54,743 bases of DNA, taken from NCBI GenBank assembly GCA_016210495.1, contig JACQUC010000136.1:1-54743 (forward strand), in the 5' to 3' direction. The DNA is from Chloroflexota bacterium (GTDB lineage: Bacteria; Chloroflexota; FW602-bin22; JACPRP01). A model generated the notes under the pieces. That model was not told where the DNA came from. It worked only from the letters and a program-made list of their open reading frames with translations, and did not search any database. This document shows positions 1 to 7,049 of the stretch, piece by piece. The position numbers and the translations under genes were made by a program. Position 1 is the stretch's first letter. Every line of letters begins with the position of its first letter.

Positions 1-296
1 ACGGTGGCCGTGGGCGAGAGCGGCACGGTCGGGCTGAGCGTAGCGGTAGGCAAGGCCGTGCCGGTGGCGACGGATGCCACAGCCGGCTGCGTGGAGGTAG
101 GCGCTGTAAGCGTGGCAGCCGTGGGCGGCGGTGCAGGCACGTTGGCCTCGGCGCCCTCCGCCCTCGCGGAGCGGGGGACGGCCGTGGGCGCGTTGTCGAG
201 CGGCGAAGGGAAGGTGCTCAAGAGCAGCGAAGCGACGCACAGCAGGCTCAGGACGCGGAGCAGGGGGGAACGGGTGGAAAGCCATCTCGCCATCAT
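1..296 (-). CDS. Secreted Thr/Pro/Ala-rich protein, N-terminal part (runs off the left edge)
   Basis: The minus strand is open from an ATG at 296 (or the adjacent ATG at 293) to the window edge. A perfect GGAGG lies at 305-301, 4 or 7 bases upstream; the spacing favours 293. The visible ~97 residues start MMARWLSTRSPLLRVLSLLC, a charged n-region with a hydrophobic core that reads as a signal peptide. A low-complexity Ala/Pro/Thr region with repeated PT and AT pairs follows, typical of an extracellular linker. The functional domain lies outside the window, so no function can be assigned. The plus-strand reading of the same bases has no ribosome site and is a shadow. Confidence 0.6.
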   Translation of the reverse strand, partial: MMARWLSTRSPLLRVLSLLCVASLLLSTFPSPLDNAPTAVPRSARAEGAEANVPAPPPTAATLTAPTSTQPAVASVATGTALPTATLSPTVPLSPTAT

Positions 297-684
297 CACA
301 CCTCCGCCGAGTAGGTAGCTGTCAGCAATCAGTTTTCAGCCGTCAGTGCGTTCTCAGGCACTGTGCCGTTTGGTGACGACTGGCGGTCTACTGATTACTT
401 TCTGCCAGATAACTTACTGTAGAACTAACGCGACCAGAGGATATGCTGGCAGGTAGCTTAGCGCAAAGAATTGGGCTTGTCATCCGGGCTTGTACGTATT
501 TTTTCTACGTACAAACCCTCAAAAACGAGTACGTAGTTGGGGTACGTACAAGTACGTACACGGTGGCTGTGGAGGTGGCGGGGAAGCGCGCCTCACCCTC
601 GCATCGTCCCCGAGGCATAGGGGATGGGAGGGCACGCAATTCTGCAAAAGAGAGTTGGGCGACGTCACTGTCATTTGCCGGCCT
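297..684. other. Intergenic region with a cluster of TACGTA palindromes
   Basis: This gap separates the divergent edge gene and the TPR gene. I see no coding sequence. It holds TCAGTTTTCAGCC at 329-341, which recurs at 52401-52413, and five copies of the palindrome TACGTA between 493 and 558 (see separate entry). Confidence 0.5.
492..559. repeat. Five TACGTA palindromes, operator-like cluster
   Basis: TACGTA occurs at 493-498, 506-511, 530-535, 543-548 and 553-558. Several copies are extended to GTACGTAC. Start-to-start distances are 13, 24, 13 and 10 bases, close to one or two helical turns. A 6-mer is expected about once per 4 kb, so five in 66 bases is far from chance. The position between divergent genes suggests a binding array for an unknown regulator; this is inference. 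Confidence 0.5.
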
Positions 685-714
685 TTGACACTGTTCTCGC
701 AATTCTGGTATACT
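685..714 (+). promoter_or_regulatory. Promoter of the TPR protein-holA unit
   Basis: TTGACA at 685-690 and TATACT at 709-714 with an 18-base spacer. The start point would be near 721. The leader then contains a dispersed hairpin (764-787) before the gene. Confidence 0.75.
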
Positions 715-763
715 CCCGGCGTCGCAGGCAATCCTTGGTGTGAAACCGGCCAATCAGGCGCCA

Positions 764-787
764 GGGCGAGGAAACCTCGCCCCTACG
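764..787 (+). repeat. Dispersed CGCCCCTACG hairpin, copy 1
   Basis: GGGCGAGG (764-771), loop AAA, CCTCGCCC (775-782), then CTACG. It is a perfect 8-bp stem in the 5' leader of the TPR gene. Copies with the same plan occur elsewhere in the window (for example 37412, 38959 and 44358). Confidence 0.6.
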
Positions 788-805
788 GGGGTGAAACAAG
801 AACTT

Positions 806-1450
806 ATGGGCAAGAAAATGAAGAAGTCGAAGAAGCTGGCCAGGCCGGCGAAATGGTCTAAGCCCAGCAGCGTGGCCTCCAAAAGCAAGATGATAAACCC
901 GATCATCGCCGGCGCCGTTGCCTTCACCATGATTCTCGTCCTCGTCGTCACGGTGGCTCCCCAGGCGGCATCCAATCAGGCACCCGGCTCAGCGGCGGGG
1001 ACGAGTAGTGCGCCCAGAACAGTCGTCGACAACTCCACCCAGCAGCAGATCACCGCGCTGGAGGAGTCCGCCAAGGACAATCCCAGGGATGCAGATATTC
1101 TGAAGCGGCTCGCCAACCTGTACTACGACACCGGCCAGTGGGCGCAGGCAGCCGACCGATATGCGCAAGTATTGGACATCACTCCCGAGAACACCGATGT
1201 GCGCACCGATATGGGGGTGGCCTACTATTATCAGGGAATGGTAGGCCAGGCCATTGGGGAGTATAACAAGACACTAGAGTACGAGCCAAACAAACGTCAG
1301 ACGCTTTTTAATCTTGGCATCGCGCTTGCCAACGGCAATCCCCCTGATGTGGAGGGGGCCGTTGCCAGATGGCAGAAGATCATTGACGTGTATCCCAACA
1401 CGGATGATGCCAAGAAGGCCCAGGAGCAGATTAGCAAGTACAAGAAATAG
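806..1450 (+). CDS. Membrane-anchored TPR protein
   Basis: About 214 residues. The N-terminus is Lys/Arg-rich (MGKKMKKSKK) and is followed by one membrane segment (IIAGAVAFTMILVLVVTVA, about residues 32-50), so the C-terminal part should lie outside the cytoplasmic membrane. After a Ser/Ala/Pro-rich linker come two to three tetratricopeptide repeats (NPRDADILKRLANLYYDTGQ, NTDVRTDMGVAYYYQGMV, NKRQTLFNLGIALANG). TPRs mediate protein-protein contacts; the partner is unknown. The start is uncertain: an in-frame ATG at 740 lies only about 20 bases after the predicted transcription start, before the hairpin, so 806 (or 818) is preferred. The stop codon directly abuts the ATG of holA, so the two are co-transcribed. 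Confidence 0.8.
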   Translation: MGKKMKKSKKLARPAKWSKPSSVASKSKMINPIIAGAVAFTMILVLVVTVAPQAASNQAPGSAAGTSSAPRTVVDNSTQQQITALEESAKDNPRDADILKRLANLYYDTGQWAQAADRYAQVLDITPENTDVRTDMGVAYYYQGMVGQAIGEYNKTLEYEPNKRQTLFNLGIALANGNPPDVEGAVARWQKIIDVYPNTDDAKKAQEQISKYKK

Positions 1451-2452
1451 ATGATATTCTTGCTTCAGGACGACTTCTTTGGCCAGGAGCAACTGGCCCT
1501 CCTTAAGGCCCAATTCGGCGACCGTGGGCTGCAGGATCTGAACACCACGGTACACGACGGCCCCAAGAGCTCGTTGGAAGAGCTACAAAGAGCTTGTGAA
1601 GCTGTACCCTTTCTCGCCGAGCGACGCCTGGTAATAGTTCGCAGGATGCTCGGCAAAGCAGAGCCCCGGAGTGCGTCGGCCACATCTGCCCGTAAAGGGC
1701 AGAAATCTGACCTGGAACAGAAACTATGCTATTTCATCGAAGGAGTTCCAGCCTTCACGGATCTGGTTTTCGTGGAGGATCGTGCGATCTCCGAGCAGAG
1801 CTCCGTCGTCAAAGCCATTCGAAGGCTGGGCGGCAAGATCGTCCAGGGCAGAATACTCAAGGATGTCGAGCTGCAGAATTGGATTGAGCAGCGGGTGAGA
1901 ACAAAGCACGGACGCATAAACCGGGCGGCGGCTTATGAGTTGGCGTCTTGCGCCGGCGATGATTTGCGGGCACTCGATAATGAGATCGACAAGTTATTGG
2001 CCTACGCCGAATCCGGCGAGATTTCGGAGCACGACGTCCGAACGCTCGCCAGCAACGCCAGGGAAGCCAACGTATTCAACCTGGTGGATGCGGTGGGCCG
2101 ACGAGATGTGCGATCAGCCCTGCAACTCCTGCAGGAGCTTCTGGACGATGGCGCGTCAGCTCAGTACTTGATGGTGATGATAACGCGCCAGTTTCGGATA
2201 CTGCTTCAAGCCAAGGAGCTCGCGGAGCGGGGCATTTCGTCCCAGGATGTGGCAGCGACTCTGCGCGTTCACCCTTTCGTGGCGCGCAAGGCCCTGGAGC
2301 AGTCCCGCAACTTCGGTCCCATTAGCCTTGCGAAGGCCTATGCGAGACTTGCCGAAGCTGACAGAGCGGTGAAGACTGGGCGGTTGGACGACGAAACAGC
2401 CGTGCACCTTCTGATAGTGGAGCTTGGCACTGCCGCTAGACCATCTGTCTGA
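1451..2452 (+). CDS. holA: DNA polymerase III subunit delta
   Basis: 333 residues, normal for the family. HolA is the clamp-loader subunit that opens the beta sliding clamp. The N-terminus MIFLLQDDFFGQEQLALLKA matches the usual start with the F/Y-L-L-x-G-x-D pattern, although the conserved Gly is replaced (LLQDD). Then come the EAVPFLAERRLVIVRRM segment, the interaction with domain II (ELASCAGDDLRALDNEIDKL) and a helical collar domain (QLLQELLDDGASAQYLMVMITRQFRILLQAKEL). The ATG follows the TPR gene stop with no gap, so it depends on the promoter at 685-714. The last 17 bases overlap the 3' end of the convergent lexA. Confidence 0.93.
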   Translation: MIFLLQDDFFGQEQLALLKAQFGDRGLQDLNTTVHDGPKSSLEELQRACEAVPFLAERRLVIVRRMLGKAEPRSASATSARKGQKSDLEQKLCYFIEGVPAFTDLVFVEDRAISEQSSVVKAIRRLGGKIVQGRILKDVELQNWIEQRVRTKHGRINRAAAYELASCAGDDLRALDNEIDKLLAYAESGEISEHDVRTLASNAREANVFNLVDAVGRRDVRSALQLLQELLDDGASAQYLMVMITRQFRILLQAKELAERGISSQDVAATLRVHPFVARKALEQSRNFGPISLAKAYARLAEADRAVKTGRLDDETAVHLLIVELGTAARPSV

Positions 2453-3080
2453 TGACCGAAACAACCCTGCCCTGAATCTTCAGGTCGCCCGGCTCCACAA
2501 AGAGCGGATCCATCGAGGAGTTGGCAGGCTGTAGCCTGATGCGGTCTTTCTCTCGATAAACCCGCTTCAAAGTCGCCTGTCCTGTGCCGGTTGGGCCGTT
2601 CAGAAGAAGCGCGACAACTATGTCGCCGTTTTCCGCGGTGTTCTGCGGCTGAACTACCACCATGTCTCCGTCGTCGATAAGATCGTCGATCATCGACTTC
2701 CCCTTCACCCGAAGAACGTAAGCATTGCTTGGTGCGAGGTCTTCGGAAAGCTCCACGAACTCCTCTTGCTCAGGCATGGCCTCGATTGGCTCACCCGCCG
2801 CGATTCTACCCACGACGGGCGCGACGAATCTCGACAGGCTGCGTCGTCCGAAGGATTGGTCGAGGAGTTGCAGGCCGCGGGACACCTCAGGGTCGCGGCG
2901 AATGAAGCCGAGCTTTTCGAGGATGTTCAGGTTGTAATCCACAACCGATGTGGAGGAGATACCTGTGCCTAGGCCAATCTCCCTAACTGTCGGTGGGTAG
3001 CTGTGATTAGTCGCAAAGTTATGTAGAAAATCCAGAATGCGCGCCTGACGCGCCGATAACCTGTCGCCGTTTCGCACCAC
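2436..3080 (-). CDS. lexA: LexA repressor (SOS response regulator)
   Basis: About 214 residues from a GTG at 3080. GGAGG at 3093-3089 is 8 bases upstream of it. Longer in-frame readings would begin upstream of the promoter and its operators, so they are unlikely. An N-terminal winged helix (LSARQARILDFLHNF, then SYPPTVREIGLGTGISSTSVVDYNLNIL) binds DNA. The C-terminal S24 peptidase domain has the Ala-Gly autocleavage site (GRIAAGEP, near residue 95), the nucleophile Ser in KGKSMIDD (near 129) and the general-base Lys in ATLKRVYRE (near 172). RecA filaments trigger self-cleavage and derepress SOS genes. Two LexA boxes in its own promoter indicate autoregulation. It is convergent with holA, overlapping by 17 bases. 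Confidence 0.96.
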   Translation of the reverse strand: MVRNGDRLSARQARILDFLHNFATNHSYPPTVREIGLGTGISSTSVVDYNLNILEKLGFIRRDPEVSRGLQLLDQSFGRRSLSRFVAPVVGRIAAGEPIEAMPEQEEFVELSEDLAPSNAYVLRVKGKSMIDDLIDDGDMVVVQPQNTAENGDIVVALLLNGPTGTGQATLKRVYREKDRIRLQPANSSMDPLFVEPGDLKIQGRVVSVIRQMV

Positions 3081-3108
3081 GCTCACTGCCTCCAGACTAG
3101 CTGCCAAT

Positions 3109-3122
3109 AGAACAGTCGTTCT
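3109..3122 (-). promoter_or_regulatory. LexA box, downstream copy
   Basis: AGAAC-AGTC-GTTCT, a perfect palindrome of the GAAC-N4-GTTC type used by Gram-positive and Chloroflexota LexA. It lies just downstream of the lexA -10 element, over the predicted start point. Confidence 0.8.
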
Positions 3123-3129
3123 AGTCGAG

Positions 3130-3158
3130 ATTCTATCACGAACATGTGTTCTTGTCAA
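3130..3158 (-). promoter_or_regulatory. lexA promoter
   Basis: On the minus strand, TTGACA (3158-3153) and TAGAAT (3135-3130) are separated by 17 bases. One LexA box fills most of the spacer and the other covers the start point. Confidence 0.8.
3139..3152 (-). promoter_or_regulatory. LexA box, upstream copy in the promoter spacer
   Basis: CGAAC-ATGT-GTTCT lies between the -35 and -10 elements. It is 30 bases centre to centre from the downstream box, about three helical turns, which would allow cooperative binding. Confidence 0.8.
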
Positions 3159-3231
3159 CAAGCGGCGGGCAACAAAAAGCATTGCCAGCAAAGTGCAATG
3201 CCTTCATTCGTGAGGTACCTATTGGGTGCTA

Positions 3232-3495
3232 TTAACCAGCGGCGCTCAGTTTCTTCATCAGCCGCGCCTTGCGTCGCGCGGCGTTCTTCCAGTGAATTAC
3301 GCCCTTCTGCGCCGCCTTGTCCATAGCGCTAACCGCCCTGGTTACAGCGGCGACAGCTTCCAGCGGCGACTGCTTCGCAATGAGACGTTCAGCCTTCGAA
3401 ATATGGGTCTTCACGGCCGAGCGCACCGGCTTGTTACGCATGCGCCTTCTTTCGGCAACGCGAATCATCTTGAGCGCCGATTTAGTGTTGGCCAA
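3232..3495 (-). CDS. rpsT: Small ribosomal subunit protein S20
   Basis: 87 residues, normal for S20, which binds 16S rRNA in the body of the 30S subunit. The protein starts LANTKSALKMIRVAERRRMRNK, matching the family N-terminus (M)ANTKSA. The rest is basic and helical (SAVKTHISKAERLI, AAQKGVIHWKNAARRKARLMKKL). The start chosen is a TTG at 3495, with GGAGG at 3508-3504 and an 8-base gap. The GTG at 3504 overlaps that Shine-Dalgarno and can be excluded. S20 genes often use a poor start codon as part of autogenous control, so the TTG fits known biology. It has its own promoter at 3567-3539. Confidence 0.95.
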   Translation of the reverse strand: MANTKSALKMIRVAERRRMRNKPVRSAVKTHISKAERLIAKQSPLEAVAAVTRAVSAMDKAAQKGVIHWKNAARRKARLMKKLSAAG

Positions 3496-3538
3496 TAAGT
3501 CCACCTCCTAGCAGAGCTCGTCAAGCCTGACGTTTGGA

Positions 3539-3567
3539 AATATACATCATTGGGTTGAGTTTGTCCA
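3539..3567 (-). promoter_or_regulatory. rpsT promoter
   Basis: Minus strand TGGACA (3567-3562), 17-base spacer, TATATT (3544-3539). This leaves a leader of roughly 36 bases before the TTG start. Confidence 0.6.
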
Positions 3568-3600
3568 GCGCCACTGGCAGCCGTGGGCTAAGTGTGCAGC

Positions 3601-3972
3601 CTAGTCGAGAAACCTCTTCACAGTCGCGATCAGTTGATCCAAGTCGAACGGCTTGGTCAAAGAGCCCGCTGCCTGAATCTCTTCTGCCCACGCCCTGGGA
3701 TCCTGGGCCCCTGTAAGGGCCACGATGGGCGCCAGCCGGTCGTACCTGGCACGAAACGCAGCGGCAAACTCCCAGCCATTCATTATTGGCATCTTCATAT
3801 CCAGCAGAATGACTCCGGGCAACTCCTTCTGAATCTGGCTCAGGGCCTCCTTGCCGTTGCTGGCTTTGGCAACCGCGTAACCTTCTTCTCTCAAGACCGT
3901 TTCAACCAGTTCTTGGAGGTCCACGTCGTCGTCGACTATCAGTACGAGCCTGGATAGCTTGACCTGCATCAT
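3601..3972 (-). CDS. Stand-alone response regulator receiver protein
   Basis: About 123 residues, a single CheY-like domain with no output domain. Visible landmarks are the acidic pocket LIVDDDVDL, the phosphoacceptor Asp in ILLDMKMP, the switch Thr in IVALTGAQ and the conserved Lys in SLTKPFD. It is probably phosphorylated by a histidine kinase encoded elsewhere; no kinase is adjacent. Start codons are ambiguous: ATGs at 3972 and 3969 and a TTG at 3984, none with a strong ribosome site. Confidence 0.9.
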   Translation of the reverse strand: MMQVKLSRLVLIVDDDVDLQELVETVLREEGYAVAKASNGKEALSQIQKELPGVILLDMKMPIMNGWEFAAAFRARYDRLAPIVALTGAQDPRAWAEEIQAAGSLTKPFDLDQLIATVKRFLD

Positions 3973-4165
3973 TATTCCCGACAAAAAAGTAACCTCGTGG
4001 TCGGTGCCGATGAAGCGCTATCGGCTGAATCCGACATCCGCCCCATTCACAAGGTACACGCACCAACTCAGAGGTAGCTTCTCGCAACTCGCCAACTACA
4101 TTATAGCTCCGGCAGGGAGCCAAGGTCAAGTGCTAGCGCCAAACGCTCAAACGCTCAAACGCGTA

Positions 4166-4194
4166 TTGACAAGCTTTGCCTCTCGTAGTATGGT
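4166..4194 (+). promoter_or_regulatory. Promoter of the first binding-protein gene
   Basis: TTGACA (4166-4171), 17-base spacer, TATGGT (4189-4194). The pattern TTGACAAGC ... TATGGTAG is also found in front of the second binding-protein gene at 12468-12497. Upstream (4139-4161) the octamer AAACGCTC is repeated in tandem. Confidence 0.65.
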
Positions 4195-4277
4195 AGCGCA
4201 GCAGACCTCGTGCCCAGAAATCATTCTCTTCGGTCGGCAGCGGATCCGATATTTAAGCATATCAAAGGAGTGTAGCT

Positions 4278-5363
4278 ATGAGATCGCGCTTCCTTGTTTT
4301 GCCTGTGGTCCTCTCCCTATTGGTCTCGGCCTGTTCGGCGTCTACGGCACCCGCGCCAACGGCTACTCGTGCGGCTGCGCCCACATCCGCCGCAGCCCCT
4401 CAAAAGGCGGAAGCCCCAGCCAAGGCGGAAGCCCCGGCGAAGGCGGCAGCGCCGGCCAAATCGGCAACCATCAGGCACGGGCAGATTGGCACCACCGCCG
4501 GCGCGTGGGATATCTACGTTGGCATAGAGAAAGGCTTTTTCACTGCCGAGGGCATCACGATGGACCTGATTTTTATGCGCAGCAACGCGGAAGTGATTCA
4601 GGCGATTGTCGGCGGCTCCCTGGAAGCCGGCGGGCCGACGCCAGATGCGGTCATTAACGCCATTGGCAAGGGCGCCGAAATATCCATTGTCGCCGGCCAA
4701 TTCAACCGCATCGTCTACAGCCTGATGGGCGGCCCCCAAACGAAGACGGTCGCCGATTTGAAGGGCAAGACGCTTGGCGTAAGCTCTATTAAGGATGGTA
4801 GCACCTTCCTGTTGAAGCGGATGCTGGCGGCCAAAGGCCTGGGCGAAAAAGACTACGATCTGGTGCAGGTGGGAGGTACCCCCGACCGCCTGGCCGCCCT
4901 AAAAGGCGGGGCGGTGGCCGCCGTGATGCTTACCCAGCCGCAGGATTTCCAGTCCGTTGAGGAAGGCTTCAACCGGCTGATGCTCTCGACCGACGTGGTT
5001 CGCGACTTTCAGTTCAACGTGATCACAGTGAAGCGTGACTGGGCGAAAGCCAACTCCGACGTCCTGGTGCGCTATCTGCGCGGCCTGTCGAATTCCGCTC
5101 GCTGGCTTTACGACCCCAAGAACCGGGCTGAGGTCCTGCAGATCCTGATCAAATACACGAAGGCCCAGCCAAAGCACGCAGAAATGACCTATGACCTTTT
5201 CCTGGGCCCCACCCAGGTGATGTCTCGAGAGGGAGAAATCAACATGGAAGGCATGAAGACAGTTATCGACATCATGGGCGAGACAGGCGATCTTCAAAAG
5301 CCGTTGCCAACGCCGGATAAGTTCATCGATCTGACGTACTATCAGAAGGCCGTGCAGAAGTAA
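4278..5363 (+). CDS. NMT1/SsuA-type ABC transporter substrate-binding lipoprotein (first)
   Basis: 361 residues. The signal peptide MRSRFLVLPVVLSLLVSAC ends in a lipobox with Cys19, so it should be a membrane-anchored lipoprotein. An Ala/Pro/Lys linker follows (about residues 20-62, with tandem KAEAPA units), then a type 2 periplasmic-binding fold of the NMT1/THI5/SsuA family (IRHGQIGTTAGAWDIYVGIEKGFFTAEGI; VADLKGKTLGVSSIKDGST; VGGTPDRLAALKGGAVAAVML). This family binds pyrimidine precursors, sulfonates, aromatic carboxylates and similar small acids; the ligand cannot be told from sequence. GGAG lies 7 bases before the ATG. It heads the island and probably works with the ABC ATPase and permease at 16319-18093. 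Confidence 0.9.
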   Translation: MRSRFLVLPVVLSLLVSACSASTAPAPTATRAAAPTSAAAPQKAEAPAKAEAPAKAAAPAKSATIRHGQIGTTAGAWDIYVGIEKGFFTAEGITMDLIFMRSNAEVIQAIVGGSLEAGGPTPDAVINAIGKGAEISIVAGQFNRIVYSLMGGPQTKTVADLKGKTLGVSSIKDGSTFLLKRMLAAKGLGEKDYDLVQVGGTPDRLAALKGGAVAAVMLTQPQDFQSVEEGFNRLMLSTDVVRDFQFNVITVKRDWAKANSDVLVRYLRGLSNSARWLYDPKNRAEVLQILIKYTKAQPKHAEMTYDLFLGPTQVMSREGEINMEGMKTVIDIMGETGDLQKPLPTPDKFIDLTYYQKAVQK

Positions 5364-5399
5364 TCGTGGCGTGACCCATCCCAGGAAATAGGGTAACCG

Positions 5400-5483
5400 T
5401 TCACCACGGAGACACGGAGGCACGGAGAGGCTTCGTCTCTGTGCCTCTCCGGAGTACGTCTCGGACGGTGTCTCCGTGGTGAA
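5400..5483. repeat. 84-bp imperfect inverted repeat (CACGGAGACAC element)
   Basis: A perfect 16-bp arm at 5400-5415 (TTCACCACGGAGACAC) pairs with 5468-5483. Inside it GAGGCAC pairs with GTGCCTC. It lies between the binding protein and the first ubiD. A related motif occurs at 49127-49143. It could act as a terminator or mRNA-processing hairpin, but there is no T-run. Confidence 0.55.
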
Positions 5484-5514
5484 ACCCTCGTCGTGTACTG
5501 TTATGGAGGAGGAA

Positions 5515-6984
5515 ATGCATAAAGACCTGCGCTCCATGATCGAGGAACTGGAGCGGGAGCATGGTGGTGAACTGATCAGAATCGACAAGGGCCCGCTGAA
5601 TCCCGCGGAGGGCGAGTGCGCGGCAATCCTGCAGCAGCTCGAGGACGCGGGGAAGATGCCGATGGTGATTTTCGAGCACGTCACGAACTTGCATGGCCAG
5701 AGATGGCCAGGCTCAGTCGTCTACCAGACCGATGGCACATGGACTCGGCTTGCCATAGAGTTCGGCATGCCTGACGCGACTTCGCCCTATGCTATCCAAC
5801 AAGAGACCTTACGTCGTATCAAACGGCCGCTACCGTCCATGGTGATCGACCCAAAGGTGGCACCCGTGAAGGCTAGAGTGGTGCGACAGCCCGAGATATC
5901 CTTCTTCGACCTACCTGGCTATCGTTCTAACGAGCAGGATGCGCGGCCGGGGTGGATCACCGGTCCGGTGGTTGCGCGGGACCCCGACAGCGGGCGCTAC
6001 AACGTTTCGTGGCACCGTGATTTCATAGCAAGCGAGGAACGTGCTCTCTGCAACATGGAGCCGCGTCATCTGTCAGACATACTGGCCAAGCATCGCGAAC
6101 GAGGGGAAGACTGGGCTCCTTTTGTCCAGGTTTTCGGTCACAACGTGCTGTGGCGTCTGGCCGCGTCAATGCGGCCGGGCCTGGACGTGGACGAGTACGA
6201 TTTTGCGGGGGGTATTCTCGGCGAGCCATTGAGGGTTACTCCTTCGGACACGTGGGGAGAGCAGTTTATGATCCCGGCGGACGCCGAGGTGGTGATCGAA
6301 GGCTACATCGCCACGCGCGAGCGCGGCCAGACCGGCCCTTGGGCGGACTTCCTTCGTTACTACGCGCCGACAAGCGGCAATCCCGTACTTCGCCTCGCGG
6401 CAGTAAATATGCGAACGAACCCAATGTTCGAGCACTCGTGGGTCGGGCACGACGTATCGGAGGACATCGCCACCGCGGCCTACGTTCAGCAGATGCTATC
6501 GAGTCGTTTCCCGGGCGTACGGGCGGTCAACTACGTTCTGCCCGGCATGATGGTGCTTCAGTTCAAGCCGACGCGCAACGGCGATGTGGGGCGGATGGTC
6601 GGACTCGCCCATGCCTACGGGGACATCGTCAAGCACGTGATCGTCGTGGACGAAGACGTCGACCCCTTCGACCCTTACCAGGTGCTATGGTCCATCGCCA
6701 GCAGGGTAGATGCCAAGCGCCGCACCTACGTCGTGCCACTTTCGACGCATCGGCTCGACCCGGCGGTACCGGCAACCGAGGTGAATGGCCAGCGGGTGCC
6801 CGACGCGGTGGGCGCACTCGTGATTGACAGCACCAAGCCGATCGAGTCCGCCTTTGTCGAGGTGGGACACGCTCCGGCCAGTGCGGTAAAGAAGATCGCG
6901 TTGTCGGATTACGTCTCGCAGGAGGAGCTAGCCGGAATTGTAGGCTGTAAGACGACACGGCCGTGGGCGATGACGGTGAAGTAA
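5515..6984 (+). CDS. UbiD-family decarboxylase, divergent active site
   Basis: 489 residues. UbiD enzymes use prenylated FMN for reversible (de)carboxylation of aromatic, heteroaromatic and alpha,beta-unsaturated acids. Family segments seen are ISFFDLPGYRSNEQDARPGWITGPVVARDPDSG, LDVDEYDFAGGILGEPLRV, AEVVIEGYIA, and the C-terminal HVIVVDEDVDPFDPYQVLWSI. In the catalytic stretch where the family has E-G-P-F-G-E/D, this protein reads T-G-P-W-A-D (Thr273 to Asp278). The first of the two active-site acids of the E-R-E triad is therefore absent and the second is Asp. The ATG at 5515 has GGAGGAGG just upstream. A second ubiD follows at 7050. The prFMN synthase gene ubiX is not in the window. Confidence 0.88.
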   Translation: MHKDLRSMIEELEREHGGELIRIDKGPLNPAEGECAAILQQLEDAGKMPMVIFEHVTNLHGQRWPGSVVYQTDGTWTRLAIEFGMPDATSPYAIQQETLRRIKRPLPSMVIDPKVAPVKARVVRQPEISFFDLPGYRSNEQDARPGWITGPVVARDPDSGRYNVSWHRDFIASEERALCNMEPRHLSDILAKHRERGEDWAPFVQVFGHNVLWRLAASMRPGLDVDEYDFAGGILGEPLRVTPSDTWGEQFMIPADAEVVIEGYIATRERGQTGPWADFLRYYAPTSGNPVLRLAAVNMRTNPMFEHSWVGHDVSEDIATAAYVQQMLSSRFPGVRAVNYVLPGMMVLQFKPTRNGDVGRMVGLAHAYGDIVKHVIVVDEDVDPFDPYQVLWSIASRVDAKRRTYVVPLSTHRLDPAVPATEVNGQRVPDAVGALVIDSTKPIESAFVEVGHAPASAVKKIALSDYVSQEELAGIVGCKTTRPWAMTVK

Positions 6985-7038
6985 GTCGATACGCAGTTCG
7001 TCAAGAACGCGGTGGAGAAGCTGGGAGAGTACAAGTAG
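6985..7038 (+). pseudogene. Possible C-terminal remnant of an NMT1-type binding protein
   Basis: Directly after the first ubiD stop, in the same frame, the sequence reads VDTQFVKNAVEKLGEYK and then TAG. This resembles the C-terminal tail of NMT1-type binding proteins; the second one here ends FVDERFVKELEDSGFIKKLYG. It may be a scar from deletion of a third binding-protein gene. The alternative is a chance reading or a former extension of ubiD. Only 17 codons support it. Confidence 0.35.
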
Positions 7039-7049
7039 GAGGGAAGCTC

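Noticed and set aside
4..318. Plus-strand open frame at the left edge
   Set aside because: It has no ribosome site, and the minus strand encodes a signal peptide with a perfect GGAGG start on the same bases.
2436..2452. holA/lexA 3' overlap as a possible antisense control
   Set aside because: A 17-base convergent overlap is ordinary in compact genomes, and no extra signal was seen.
3081..3191. Extension of LexA to start codons at 3191 and below
   Set aside because: This region contains the promoter and both LexA boxes, so it is upstream of the transcript start or within its untranslated leader.
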